DNA of 64,000 nt from Bradyrhizobium jicamae. Lineage in GTDB: Bacteria > Pseudomonadota > Alphaproteobacteria > Rhizobiales > Xanthobacteraceae. Position numbers and translations under genes: made by a program. How positions within the stretch are numbered: the stretch's first letter is position 1; the number at the start of each line of letters is the position of its first letter. Shown here one piece after another: positions 42,602-50,517 of this stretch. The stretch is from contig NZ_JAFCJX010000039.1 in NCBI RefSeq assembly GCF_018130695.1, positions 1 through 64,000 of the forward strand. Reading direction: 5' to 3'. The notes beneath the pieces were generated by a model. That model was not told where the DNA came from. It was given only the letters and a program-made list of their open reading frames with translations, and did no database searches.

Positions 42602-43285
42602 ATGCGCATCGGTCTCAGGTATCTCGTCTTTACCGTGTCATTGCTCGCCCCGCTGAGTGCTCATGCCGATGCCTGCGTGGCTGATGGCGACAGCTTTGTC
42701 TGCGGCGAGGGCAAGGGCGCGATGCGCGTCTTGGCCGATACGATCTCTCCCAACAAACAGTACGCGGTCGCGTGGCGCAGTTCGGCCGGCTTGCCGGCAA
42801 AGGGTGAATTTCCAAATGGCGACGTCGAGAATCTCCTGATCCGCCTTTCCGACGGCCAGGTGCTCGCCAAGCTCGGCAGCGAGTACTGGATGAACGGGGA
42901 GATGCGGCCGAACCGCTTTGATTTCGTCACCGCATGGTCGCCCGACAGCCGCGCCGTGATCGACTTCGCCAACAGCCGCTGGAATACCGATGCGTTCGGC
43001 TATCATCGCATCGACGGTGCAACCGCGGAGAGTGTCGATCTGCTGGCGCTGGTCTCGCCGGCGCTGAAAGGGAAGCTGCCGGCGGCCAAGCGTGACAACT
43101 ATGCCTTCCGCGTCCGCGACGACGCGCCGATCAAGCTCGACAATGGCGGCCACGCGCGCTTTGGCGTGATGCTCTACATCCCAAAGAGCGATCCGTTCTC
43201 GTACTACCGCGTGCAGGTCGATATTGCGGGCAAGAACGGCAAGCCGGCGGCGCGCATCGTCTCGGTGCAGAAGAGCGGTGAATGA
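42602..43285 (+). CDS. Exported protein of unknown function
   Basis: A 227-residue protein with a signal peptide (about 1-21, SAHA). The mature part contains CVADGDSFVCGEG (two Cys), repeated short strands and phrases such as WSPDSRAVIDFANSRWNTDAFGYHRIDG, which recall one to two blades of a WD/TolB-like propeller. I do not recognise the family. Its stop abuts the convergent phosphatase stop. Confidence 0.72.
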   Translation: MRIGLRYLVFTVSLLAPLSAHADACVADGDSFVCGEGKGAMRVLADTISPNKQYAVAWRSSAGLPAKGEFPNGDVENLLIRLSDGQVLAKLGSEYWMNGEMRPNRFDFVTAWSPDSRAVIDFANSRWNTDAFGYHRIDGATAESVDLLALVSPALKGKLPAAKRDNYAFRVRDDAPIKLDNGGHARFGVMLYIPKSDPFSYYRVQVDIAGKNGKPAARIVSVQKSGE

Positions 43286-44029
43286 TCAGGACTGCAGGTA
43301 GCGACCTTCGAGCTCCTTGCGCTCGACTGCGCCAAGCCCGAGGCCATCGTGGAAATAGGCGTCGAGACCGCCGTAATCGGCTTCGATCGCCTCGAACGAC
43401 GAACCGAGGAACGCCATCCGCACCGAGCCGAGCACCTGCCTGACCTCGTCGGGCAGATCGCTGGTGACGGACGGGTCGCGCTTGTAGAACTGGTTGGTGA
43501 GCAGATAGTCCTCGGAGATCACCTCGTCGGGCACGCCGAGCGCGTGCAGGATGAGCGCGCAGGCAAAGCCGGTGCGGTCCTTGCCGGCGGTGCAGTGGAT
43601 CACCAGCGGCGCGCGGTCTTCCAGGAGGTGTGCAAAAAGCGTGCGGTAGCGCTGCGTATTGTCCTGCACATAGCCGCGATAGGACTCGCGTATCACGTCG
43701 ATGGCGTCCTCCGTCGTCAGCGCCCGCTCACTTGCGATCGCGCGCAGTGCCGCGACCACCGTTGGCTCGACAGGCAGCGAATGCACCGTCACGTCGTTCA
43801 TGCCGCACATCGCCTCGGTGCGCTCGGCGACGCCGCGAAAATCGAACGCACGCGTGACGCCGAGCCCACGCACCACCGTCACATCGTCGTTGGTGAGGTG
43901 CGCAAGATGGTTGGAGCGGAAGATCTGTCGCCACCGCATTGTGCGGCCGTCGCGGGTCGCATAGCCGCCGAGGTCACGGAAATTGCTGGCGCCGGCGAGG
44001 TTGAGATGACGGGCAGGGGATTTTTGCAT
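43286..44029 (-). CDS. Tyrosine/dual-specificity-type protein phosphatase
   Basis: A 247-residue protein of the bacterial Y_phosphatase3 class. NFRDLGGYATRDGRTMRWRQIFRS is the family entry motif and VIHCTAGKDRTGFACALIL the P-loop with Cys146 and Arg152, GKDRTG being typical of this branch with lipid- or protein-phosphatase activity. No signal peptide. A dispersed repeat lies upstream at 44,071. Confidence 0.9.
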   Translation of the reverse strand: MQKSPARHLNLAGASNFRDLGGYATRDGRTMRWRQIFRSNHLAHLTNDDVTVVRGLGVTRAFDFRGVAERTEAMCGMNDVTVHSLPVEPTVVAALRAIASERALTTEDAIDVIRESYRGYVQDNTQRYRTLFAHLLEDRAPLVIHCTAGKDRTGFACALILHALGVPDEVISEDYLLTNQFYKRDPSVTSDLPDEVRQVLGSVRMAFLGSSFEAIEADYGGLDAYFHDGLGLGAVERKELEGRYLQS

Positions 44030-44070
44030 CGGACAAGACCTGCTGGAGACAAAGGCGTGTTGGCTCGATC

Positions 44071-44121
44071 GAGCATGATCCGGAAAAGTGTGAAGCGGTT
44101 TTCCGAAAAGATCATGCTCAA
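44071..44121. repeat. Dispersed palindromic repeat (GAGCATGATC type)
   Basis: GAGCATGATC and GATCATGCTC are exact inverted copies bounding a 28-base core with GGAAAA/TTTTCC pairing. The right arm equals the start of the element at 13-78. It lies in the divergent gap between the phosphatase and the MliC-like gene. Confidence 0.65.
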
Positions 44122-44164
44122 AGAGGAGCGTCTTGGTCTATAACCGTCCTGTCGGGGTGAGAAT

Positions 44165-44473
44165 ATGAATTATCGTGGGATCGGCATTCTGTGCGGCGCA
44201 ATTCTGAGCGGGGCGCTGGCATCTCAGCCCGCATCGGCGCAGTCCTTCAGGAGCTACCGCTGCGCCGACGGAACGCAGTTCGTGGCCGGTTTTTTCCAAT
44301 ATGACACGCGTGCGCATCTGCAGCTCGATGGCAAGGCGGTGACGCTGAAGAAGCGGCTGGCGCTGACGGGCTCGCGCTACACGGGGGGCGGGGTCACGCT
44401 GAAGATCAGCAAGGCCGGACTGGCCACGCTCAAACATGCAAAACGGCCGGTGACGTCTTGCGATCTCACCTAA
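44165..44473 (+). CDS. MliC-like exported lysozyme-inhibitor-family protein
   Basis: A 102-residue protein with signal peptide (about 1-25, SAQ) and a mature domain that fits MliC: YRCADGTQFVAGFF, HLQLDGKAVTLKKRLALTGSRYTGGGVTLKISKAGLATLKHA, final SCD. The two Cys would form the conserved disulfide. MliC proteins inhibit C-type lysozyme in the periplasm. GGGGTGAGAAT precedes the ATG. The class is fairly sure, inhibition is not tested. Confidence 0.78.
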   Translation: MNYRGIGILCGAILSGALASQPASAQSFRSYRCADGTQFVAGFFQYDTRAHLQLDGKAVTLKKRLALTGSRYTGGGVTLKISKAGLATLKHAKRPVTSCDLT

Positions 44474-44569
44474 AAGAAAAAGGGCCGAAACGTTTCGTTC
44501 CGACCCTTCTTCACTTGCCTGGCATCGCCTGATCTCTCCGGCGCGCCTCGTCTCCACATCGGTCCGTCA

Positions 44570-44767
44570 TCAGTGATCCCGACCCGGCTTGGCGTCCTCG
44601 ATCGCCGCCTGATGGTACCAGCTATCGCTGCAGTTGGCGGCGTTCATTGCCTCGACCTCGAGGGAGGTCCGTGGCTCGCCATAGCGGCGGCCGCCGAGTG
44701 CGGCCCGGCCACCGGCCGGGAATTGATAGATCTTGGCAGATCCCTGACTTAACCCTTGGTTGATCAT
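44570..44767 (-). CDS. DUF2735 protein, glnII-linked
   Basis: A 65-residue cytoplasmic protein: QGSAKIYQFPAGGRAALGGRRYGEPRTSLEVEAMN, ending CSDSWYHQAAIEDAK. This is the DUF2735 pattern, found upstream of glnII in rhizobia. GGAG with 8-bp spacing precedes the ATG. It is divergent from glnII across a 559-bp gap. A role in nitrogen control is inferred from this constant neighbourhood only. Confidence 0.85.
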   Translation of the reverse strand: MINQGLSQGSAKIYQFPAGGRAALGGRRYGEPRTSLEVEAMNAANCSDSWYHQAAIEDAKPGRDH

Positions 44768-45201
44768 CGCAGTCGCTCCTTGCGTCGGGAACGCGAGCCT
44801 CCATGCTGCGCCCGACTCCTTCTCGGTTGGTTACTGGTTTGGATATCTGCCTGGTCCGTTCAGGGCGCAAGATGCCTAAGAAGAAGTCATATTCTGGCTA
44901 ATTCGTGGGCAAAGTCGGGTTTGCTTCCTGTGGGGCAGCGATCGCCTGACCAACGCTTGAGCGCGGAGGATGGTTGCCGGGGGCCGCTGTCGACAACGAT
45001 GATTGTCGCACGGGGGTGCCGCCGCTTTAATCGGCGGGGCTGGGTAAGGGCCGATTTGCCGGAGAATCGGGCGCTCCGGCGGGCTCGAAAGCGGAATCCG
45101 ACTGCCCCCGGCGCATGCCAGCCGCGCTCCTATGTCGCAGCAAAAAATGTCATGCAGAGTGTGGACATCCGCGAGAACGACGGGTGCCGCATTGCAGCGA
45201 C
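44768..45201. other. Long control region between DUF2735 and glnII
   Basis: This part of the 559-bp divergent gap holds no convincing gene; frames here lack ribosome sites and show biased composition. It is the place to expect NtrC enhancer sites for the sigma-54 promoter at 45,202. I found no clear TGCAC-type pair with correct spacing; GCAC-GGGG-GTGC at about 45,007 is symmetric but too tight. Confidence 0.5.
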
Positions 45202-45217
45202 TGGCATTTTAATTGCT
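45202..45217 (+). promoter_or_regulatory. Sigma-54 promoter of glnII
   Basis: TGGCATTTTAATTGCT has GG at -24 and GC at -12 separated by exactly ten bases, matching the RpoN consensus TGGCAC-N5-TTGCT. It lies 110 bases before the glnII start codon, placing the transcript start near 45,228. Bradyrhizobium glnII is known to depend on NtrA/NtrC. Confidence 0.8.
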
Positions 45218-45285
45218 TGGTAGGAGCCGGCCGATGGTGGCCGGGTACGCGTGCGGCGACCGACTGGCTTTCGGTTCCTCACGTG

Positions 45286-45317
45286 TTTGCATCATCAACA
45301 GTCTGCATCATCAACAG
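45286..45317 (+). repeat. 16-bp tandem direct repeat in the glnII leader
   Basis: Two adjacent units, TTTGCATCATCAACAG and TCTGCATCATCAACAG, differ at one base. They end just before the AGAGAGG ribosome site of glnII, inside the predicted 5' untranslated region. They could be a slippage duplication or a leader-binding site. Confidence 0.7.
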
Positions 45318-45326
45318 AGAGGCTCA

Positions 45327-46361
45327 ATGACCAAGTACAAGCTCGAGTATATCTGGCTCGACGGATATACGCCGACGCCGAGTCTGCGCGGAAAGACGCA
45401 GATCAAGGAATTCGCGTCGTTCCCGACCCTCGAACAGCTCCCGCTCTGGGGCTTCGACGGCTCGTCCACCAATCAGGCTGAAGGCCACAGCTCTGACTGC
45501 GTGCTGAAGCCGGTTGCCTGCTATCCGGACGGCGCCCGCGAGAACGGCGTTCTCGTGATGTGCGAGGTCATGATGCCCGATGGCAAGACGCCGCACGTCT
45601 CGAACAAGCGCGCCACCATCCTGGATGATTCCGGCGCCTGGTTCGGCTTCGAGCAGGAATACTTCTTCTACAAGGACGGCCGTCCGCTCGGCTTCCCCAC
45701 GTCCGGTTATCCGGCGCCGCAGGGCCCGTACTACACCGGCGTCGGCTACTCGAACGTCGGCAGCGTCGCCCGCAAGATCGTCGAAGAGCATCTCAACCTC
45801 TGCCTCCACGCTGGCATCAACCACGAAGGCATCAACGCCGAAGTGGCGAAGGGCCAGTGGGAATTCCAGATCTTCGGCAAGGGCTCCAAGAAGGCCGCTG
45901 ACGAAATGTGGATGGCTCGCTATCTGATGCTGCGCCTCACCGAGAGCTACGGCATCGATATCGAATTCCACTGCAAGCCGCTCGGCGACACCGACTGGAA
46001 CGGCTCGGGCATGCACGCCAACTTCTCGACCGAGTACATGCGTACGGTCGGCGGCAAGGAGTACTTCGAGAGCCTGATGAAGGCCTTCGACAAGAACCTG
46101 ATGGATCACATCGCTGTCTACGGTCCGGACAACGACAAGCGCCTGACCGGCAAGCACGAGACCGCGCCCTGGAACAAGTTCAGCTACGGCGTGGCTGACC
46201 GCGGCGCTTCGATCCGCGTTCCGCACTCCTTCGTCAACAACGGCTACAAGGGTTATCTGGAAGACCGCCGCCCGAACTCGCAAGGCGACCCCTACCAGAT
46301 CGCTTCGCAGATCCTGAAGACGATCGCGGAAGTTCCGACCGGCGCGAAGGCTGCGGCCTAA
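45327..46361 (+). CDS. glnII: Glutamine synthetase, eukaryote-type (GSII)
   Basis: A 344-residue enzyme joining ammonia to glutamate with ATP. The size and motifs are those of GSII: LPLWGFDGSSTNQAEG, GFEQEYFFY, DTDWNGSGMHANFSTEYMR (the NGxGxHxN ATP/ammonia loop) and KHETAPWNKFSYGVADRGASIRVP. GSII lacks the adenylylation Tyr loop of GSI. ATG at 45,327 follows AGAGAGGCTCA. It has its own sigma-54 promoter and a strong terminator, so it forms a one-gene transcript induced in nitrogen limitation. Confidence 0.97.
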   Translation: MTKYKLEYIWLDGYTPTPSLRGKTQIKEFASFPTLEQLPLWGFDGSSTNQAEGHSSDCVLKPVACYPDGARENGVLVMCEVMMPDGKTPHVSNKRATILDDSGAWFGFEQEYFFYKDGRPLGFPTSGYPAPQGPYYTGVGYSNVGSVARKIVEEHLNLCLHAGINHEGINAEVAKGQWEFQIFGKGSKKAADEMWMARYLMLRLTESYGIDIEFHCKPLGDTDWNGSGMHANFSTEYMRTVGGKEYFESLMKAFDKNLMDHIAVYGPDNDKRLTGKHETAPWNKFSYGVADRGASIRVPHSFVNNGYKGYLEDRRPNSQGDPYQIASQILKTIAEVPTGAKAAA

Positions 46362-46400
46362 GGCGTTCGGACCCCGACATCTCGTCTGGGACCACAATTC

Positions 46401-46437
46401 AGTCCGCCAGGGCGACTGCCCTGGCGGACTTTTTATT
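46401..46437 (+). terminator. Intrinsic terminator of glnII
   Basis: A perfect 13-bp stem, AGTCCGCCAGGGC against GCCCTGGCGGACT with a GACT loop, is followed by TTTTTATTT. It lies 40 bases after the glnII stop. Confidence 0.93.
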
Positions 46438-46597
46438 TGATTTGCACGCATGTGCGCTGCTTCACAGCGAAAGCCGTTTCCCTGCGTTATGAACCACTGG
46501 TTGTTGTTCGACGTGTTTTCTTCGCGCGAACCGGTATCCACTTCGCTCGAAAACGCGATAGATTGCGGGTGCATTTCGGGCGCCGGGGACACGGCAC

Positions 46598-47302
46598 TTG
46601 TTTGAAGGCTTCTACAAGGTTCGGTTTCAACTCGGCCAGGCGGTCGGGCGCAGTGTCATGTCTGCGCGCGACGGCAAGATGCTGGGCGGCAATTCGGCCT
46701 TTGCCCATATCGGGACCTACCAGAAGACCGGCGACGAGGTCGCAACCGAGATCAAGACCGTCCGGCACAATCCCGATCCGAACTACCGCGCGATGGCCGG
46801 CACCGACGATGCGACGCTGATCGCCATCGGCCGACCGGAGGGCGAGCTGTATCGCTTCAAGGGCGAATTGAAGGAATTGCCCGGCGTCGCTTTCGAGTCG
46901 GTGATGACGCCGATCCGCGAGGATGAGATCCCGATCGCCGGCGGGGTCGGCGAGAGCGGTATCGTCGACGGCCTCTACTCGATCCACATCCGCATGCTCG
47001 ACGGCGTCGATGGCGGGCTGACCGGCGTGATGCTGCTCAACAAGGGCCGCATCCTCGGCGGTGATGCGTGCTTCTACTATCTCGGCAGCTACACCGCCGA
47101 GAACGGCCGCTGGAAGGGCCAGATCCTCAATCAGGAGCACACCTCGGCGATGGGCGAGCACCCGATCTTCGGCGGTCACGAGGTCGGCATCGGTTTTTCC
47201 GGCAGCTATGATGATGAGAGTGCCGTGCTCGACGCCACCGCGCTCGCCGGCAAGCGCAGTCTGCGGCTGACCGCCGTGCTCAAGCTGATGCGGCGGGCGT
47301 GA
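46598..47302 (+). CDS. Two-domain GrlR-like protein, copy 1
   Basis: A 234-residue protein made of two related GrlR-like units. Unit one (about 2-105) begins EGFYKVRFQLGQAVGRSVMSARDGKMLGGNSAFAHIGTY. Unit two (about 125-234) begins DGLYSIHIRMLDGVDGGLTGVMLLNKGRILGGDACFYYLGSYTAENGRWKG and ends ALAGKRSLRLTAVLKLM. TTG at 46,598 gives the same 234-residue length as the paralogue at 55,298 and has GGGGAC upstream. It overlaps the next gene by GTGA. Role unknown. Confidence 0.8.
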   Translation: MFEGFYKVRFQLGQAVGRSVMSARDGKMLGGNSAFAHIGTYQKTGDEVATEIKTVRHNPDPNYRAMAGTDDATLIAIGRPEGELYRFKGELKELPGVAFESVMTPIREDEIPIAGGVGESGIVDGLYSIHIRMLDGVDGGLTGVMLLNKGRILGGDACFYYLGSYTAENGRWKGQILNQEHTSAMGEHPIFGGHEVGIGFSGSYDDESAVLDATALAGKRSLRLTAVLKLMRRA

Positions 47303-47994
47303 CCGATATGGTCGATGTGGTCCGTGTGCTGTCGACACTGGCGCTGAAGGGCGCGGTGGCGCGGCTGGCAGCGCAGTATGAGGCCGCGCACGGTGTCCGC
47401 ATCGATGCCGATTTCGCGCCGACACTGGCGCTGCTGCAGCGCCTGCGCGGCGGCGAGGGGGCCGATCTCGTGATCCTCACGCGTGAGGGCCTCGACGAAA
47501 TGGCGAACGAGGGGCACGTCGTTGCCACGAGTTGCGTCGATCTCGCGCGCTCTTATGTCGGTCTCGCGGTGAAGGCCGGCGCTGCGCATCCCGATATCGC
47601 AACCGAAGCCGCGTTGCGCGCAACGCTGCTCGACGCTCGCGCGGTCGCCTATTCGAAGCTCGGCGCCAGCGGCATCCTGTTCGCGCAGCTGATCGAGCGT
47701 CTCGGCATTGCCGCCGAGATCAACGCGCGCGCCGTGATCATTCCGCAGGGTTTCACCGCCGAGAAGCTCGTCACCGGCGAGGCCGATCTGGCGGTCCAGC
47801 AGATCAGCGAGCTGAAGCAGGTCGATGGCACCGAGGTGATCGGTCCGATCCCGCGCGACCTGCAAACGCCGGCCGTGTTCTCCGCCGGTCGCATGGCGGC
47901 GTCGCCGAAGGCTGACGCGGCGGATCATCTGCTGCGCTATCTCGCTTCGCCCGACGTCGCGCCGGTGTTGCGCGAGACCGGGCTCGAACCCTGA
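47299..47994 (+). CDS. ModA-like substrate-binding protein without signal peptide
   Basis: A 231-residue class II binding-protein fold, similar to molybdate-type receptors: VRVLSTLALKGAVARLAAQYEAAHGVRIDADFAPTLALLQRLRGGEGADLVILT and SKLGASGILFAQLIERLG, YKLVTGEADLAVQQISEL-like core. It lacks a signal peptide, so it is probably cytoplasmic. GTG at 47,299 overlaps the stop of the GrlR-like gene, showing translational coupling; an ATG three codons later is possible. No ABC permease is nearby. Confidence 0.82.
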   Translation: MTDMVDVVRVLSTLALKGAVARLAAQYEAAHGVRIDADFAPTLALLQRLRGGEGADLVILTREGLDEMANEGHVVATSCVDLARSYVGLAVKAGAAHPDIATEAALRATLLDARAVAYSKLGASGILFAQLIERLGIAAEINARAVIIPQGFTAEKLVTGEADLAVQQISELKQVDGTEVIGPIPRDLQTPAVFSAGRMAASPKADAADHLLRYLASPDVAPVLRETGLEP

Positions 47995-48013
47995 CCGCTC
48001 GCCGGCGTTATTT

Positions 48014-48039
48014 GGAACGTTCGTTGCGCGCACCTCGTT
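48014..48039 (+). promoter_or_regulatory. EcfG-type general-stress promoter
   Basis: GGAAC (48,014) and CGTT (48,036) are separated by 17 bases, matching the consensus GGAAC-N16/17-CGTT of the alphaproteobacterial stress sigma factor EcfG. The transcript would start near 48,046, about 23 bases before the start of the 49-residue gene. Confidence 0.75.
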
Positions 48040-48068
48040 GACGTCGGAGACGGACGAGGAGTGACGAC

Positions 48069-48218
48069 ATGATCCGCAAACTCAAATCCGGCGAGTACCG
48101 GCTCTATTCGCGCAAGGCCAATCCGAAGACGGGACGGCGGCGCAATCTCGGCACGTTCAAGTCGCGCTCAGCGGCCGAGAAGCACGAGCGTGAGGTGCAG
48201 TATTTCAAGCGGCACTAA
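48069..48218 (+). CDS. Small basic protein, 49 residues, stress promoter
   Basis: The protein reads MIRKLKSGEYRLYSRKANP, then KTGRRRNLGTFKSRSAAEKHEREVQYFKRH written as two pieces: a basic strand-turn part and one amphipathic helix. GAGGAG precedes the ATG with normal spacing. The Tyr/Arg-rich first part resembles an integrase arm-binding or AP2-like strand module, so nucleic-acid contact is possible. The EcfG promoter directly upstream suggests a stress-induced gene. Confidence 0.75.
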   Translation: MIRKLKSGEYRLYSRKANPKTGRRRNLGTFKSRSAAEKHEREVQYFKRH

Positions 48219-48424
48219 CGCGTGCCGTCCGGGGCCGATCGACAAAAAACGCGAAAACAACCCCATGCACAGTAGCCGGCCTGGTTGGCATTGCGCTTTT
48301 TCGATTTGGCGAAATTCGCTTGACCCGTCGGGCAAATCAGGGGTATGATGCCATCGTCGCGGGAAGGGGGTTTTGCCGGCGCCGGCGCCGGCGCCGACGG
48401 CTGCGATGTGGGGAAGGCTGCTAC

Positions 48425-49318
48425 TCATATTCGCAGGGCAGAGAGGCGCGCCGCGAGGAATTCCATCGCGGCACGGACGCGCCGCGGCAGGGTGCCGGTG
48501 CTCGGCCTGACCCAGATGATCTGGAGCGGAATTGCCGGTGGCTCGTGGCCGACAAGGATCTGCTCGACGATGCCCTGCTCGATGAGCTTGCGCACCTGCC
48601 AGAGCGGGGCGAGGCCGATGCCAAGTCCGGACGAGACGGCCACATTGCGGGCCGCAGCGCTTTCCGAGCGAAAACGACCATGCACCTCGATGCGCCGCCT
48701 GTTGCCGCCAAACACCCATCGGTCGTCATCGCTGGCTCGCAGCACGCATTCATGACCGGACAGCTCTCGCGGATGCTCGGGACGACCATGTGCGGCGAGA
48801 TAGGCCGGTGCGGCAAATACGGCCCAGTTCAGTCCACCGAGGCTGCGAGTTCGCAAATTCGAGTCCGGCAAATGGCCGATGCGGATGGCGAAGTCCAGCT
48901 TCTCGGCGACGAGGTCGACGCGCTCGTCAGAGAGGACGAGTTCAATGTCGATGTCCGGATTCCGTGTCAGGAACTGACTCAGGACAGGAGCCACATATTC
49001 GGGGCCGAACAGGCTCGACGTGCCGATGCGGATGGTGCCGGCAAGCCGCCGGTCGCTGGCGAGCAGATCTTCGCGCGCTGCGTCGATGGTCGTGAGCGCC
49101 AGGCGGATGCGGCCGGCGAATTCGAGGCCGACCGCTGTCGGACGCAGCCGCCGCGTCGTTCGCGATACCAGCTCGACGCCAAGATCGTCCTCGAGCCGCG
49201 CCAGCGAACGGCTCACCGACTGGAGCGACTTGCCGAGACGTGTGGCTGCCGAGGTCAGGCTGCCCTCGTCGATGATGGTCAGAAACGTCGTGTAATCCGC
49301 AAACGAGGTCAGGGTCAT
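48425..49318 (-). CDS. LysR-family transcriptional regulator
   Basis: A 297-residue LTTR. The N-terminal winged helix (about 1-62) shows FLTIIDEGSLTSAATRLGKSLQSVSRSLARLEDDLGVELVSR, followed by the two-lobed effector domain (about 90-290). It is divergent from the HbpS/GlcG-like gene, with an inverted repeat between, the classic LysR layout, so that gene is its probable target. The effector cannot be told. GGGAGA lies unusually close to the ATG. Confidence 0.9.
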   Translation of the reverse strand: MTLTSFADYTTFLTIIDEGSLTSAATRLGKSLQSVSRSLARLEDDLGVELVSRTTRRLRPTAVGLEFAGRIRLALTTIDAAREDLLASDRRLAGTIRIGTSSLFGPEYVAPVLSQFLTRNPDIDIELVLSDERVDLVAEKLDFAIRIGHLPDSNLRTRSLGGLNWAVFAAPAYLAAHGRPEHPRELSGHECVLRASDDDRWVFGGNRRRIEVHGRFRSESAAARNVAVSSGLGIGLAPLWQVRKLIEQGIVEQILVGHEPPAIPLQIIWVRPSTGTLPRRVRAAMEFLAARLSALRI

Positions 49319-49333
49319 TCTCCCGAAGGTCGA

Positions 49334-49363
49334 GATAATATATCAATTCTGTCGGGTATTATC
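49334..49363. promoter_or_regulatory. Inverted repeat, likely LysR binding site
   Basis: GATAATA and TATTATC are exact inverted copies with 16 bases between, centred in the 98-bp gap between the LysR gene and the HbpS-like gene. Longer than the usual T-N11-A, but the symmetry and position fit a tetramer site. Confidence 0.5.
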
Positions 49364-49416
49364 ACCGGAGTTGTGACGTGGTCTGAGTGGGCTCCCCAAT
49401 GAACCGGAGCTTCCTC

Positions 49417-49878
49417 ATGACGAAACCAGACGCCTGCACGGCAACAGCGCCTCTCGCGGCCCTGATGCCTCTCTATGGCAACCCGATCACGCTCGACGAG
49501 GCGACGCGCATCGCCGACGCGGCGCGTGCCGAAGCGCAGCATCATGGCTGGCCCATGGTGATCGCCATTGCCGACAGTGGCGGCCATCTCGTGCTGCTGT
49601 ATCGCCTCGATCAGGCGCAGCATGGCAGCGTGCTCGTTGCGCAGCAGAAAGCCAGGACCAGCGTCGATTTCAGGCGACCGACAGCGGCGTTCGAGTCCGC
49701 GCTTGCCGACGGCGGCCTTCACCTGCGGCTGCTGGGCATGACCAACCTGACGCCGCTGGAAGGCGGTCTTCCGATCCTGCGTGAGGGCAGGGTGATCGGT
49801 GCGATCGGCGTATCGGGCATGCAGTCAACCCAGGACGCGCAAGTCGCCGCGGCGGGTCTTGCGGTGTTTGACGCTTGA
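49417..49878 (+). CDS. GlcG/HbpS-family heme-binding-like protein
   Basis: A 153-residue protein of the HbpS/GlcG fold: LDEATRIADAARAEAQHHGWPMVIAIADSGGHLVLLYRLD, then a conserved core ILREGRVIGAIGVSGMQSTQDAQVAAAGL. Relatives bind heme or cobalamin or sit in glycolate and propanediol loci. No signal peptide. ATG at 49,417 has GGAG with good spacing. It is probably controlled by the LysR regulator. Ligand unknown. Confidence 0.85.
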   Translation: MTKPDACTATAPLAALMPLYGNPITLDEATRIADAARAEAQHHGWPMVIAIADSGGHLVLLYRLDQAQHGSVLVAQQKARTSVDFRRPTAAFESALADGGLHLRLLGMTNLTPLEGGLPILREGRVIGAIGVSGMQSTQDAQVAAAGLAVFDA

Positions 49879-49880
49879 GC

Positions 49881-50498
49881 TCACGGCGCGGGGCAGGCGG
49901 CGCCGGTCTTCACCCAGGCTTCCACCAGCGCGCCGGCCTGCTCCTGTGTGCCCGGTGCAGGCGAGCGGCCGAAGCCGGGCTTCCAGGCCCAGCCGACGAG
50001 GGTGTCCTTGCCGATATGCTCGATCAGGTCTTCCATCTTGCGGCCGCCATTGCGTGCGGGGTCCCTGATCTGGGCGCAGATCTCGCCGACCGACTTGCCC
50101 TCCCATGCCATCTCGCGTGGCGCCAGGTGCCATTCGGGATGGCCGGGCACGCGGCCCGGTTCGAAATTCGCTTTCTGATGGCACACCGGACAGCGCATCG
50201 CCTCGGTGCCGTGACCGTCGGCGCCGCGCGTCACCGGCGGCTGGTGCATGCGGCCGAAATCGGTCTGCCGCGGGCTGTCGCCGGCGGGATGGCAGTTGGT
50301 GCAGCGGGGATGGGTCAGCACCTTGCCGAGCTCGGTGAAGATTGCGGCCGAGCGCTTCTCGACATCCGTGATCGCCGCAAAGCTCTCCGGCGAGGCGAGC
50401 GCGTGACTCTTGGTTTCCGACGCGGCATAGCCGGCGCAGGCGCTTGAGACCAGCGCTGCCACCACCGCAACAACCCGAAACCGCGCCTCGGATGTCAT
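49881..50498 (-). CDS. Diheme c-type cytochrome, isoquinoline-oxidoreductase-associated
   Basis: A 205-residue exported protein with a signal peptide (about 1-26) and two heme sites, CTNCH (66-70) and CPVCH (103-107). It follows the 2Fe-2S and molybdenum subunits of an isoquinoline-1-oxidoreductase-like enzyme by 19 bases on the same strand, so it should take electrons from that enzyme to the respiratory chain. GGGAATATCTGAC precedes the ATG. Confidence 0.88.
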   Translation of the reverse strand: MTSEARFRVVAVVAALVSSACAGYAASETKSHALASPESFAAITDVEKRSAAIFTELGKVLTHPRCTNCHPAGDSPRQTDFGRMHQPPVTRGADGHGTEAMRCPVCHQKANFEPGRVPGHPEWHLAPREMAWEGKSVGEICAQIRDPARNGGRKMEDLIEHIGKDTLVGWAWKPGFGRSPAPGTQEQAGALVEAWVKTGAACPAP

Positions 50499-50517
50499 GT
50501 CAGATATTCCCGCGCGT

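Noticed and set aside
45004..45019. GCAC-GGGG-GTGC as a possible NtrC site
   Set aside because: The half-sites are too close compared with NtrC sites, and no second site was found.
48374..48400. GCCGGC run as a possible tandem repeat element
   Set aside because: A short low-complexity GC stretch of about four hexamers, expected by chance at this composition.
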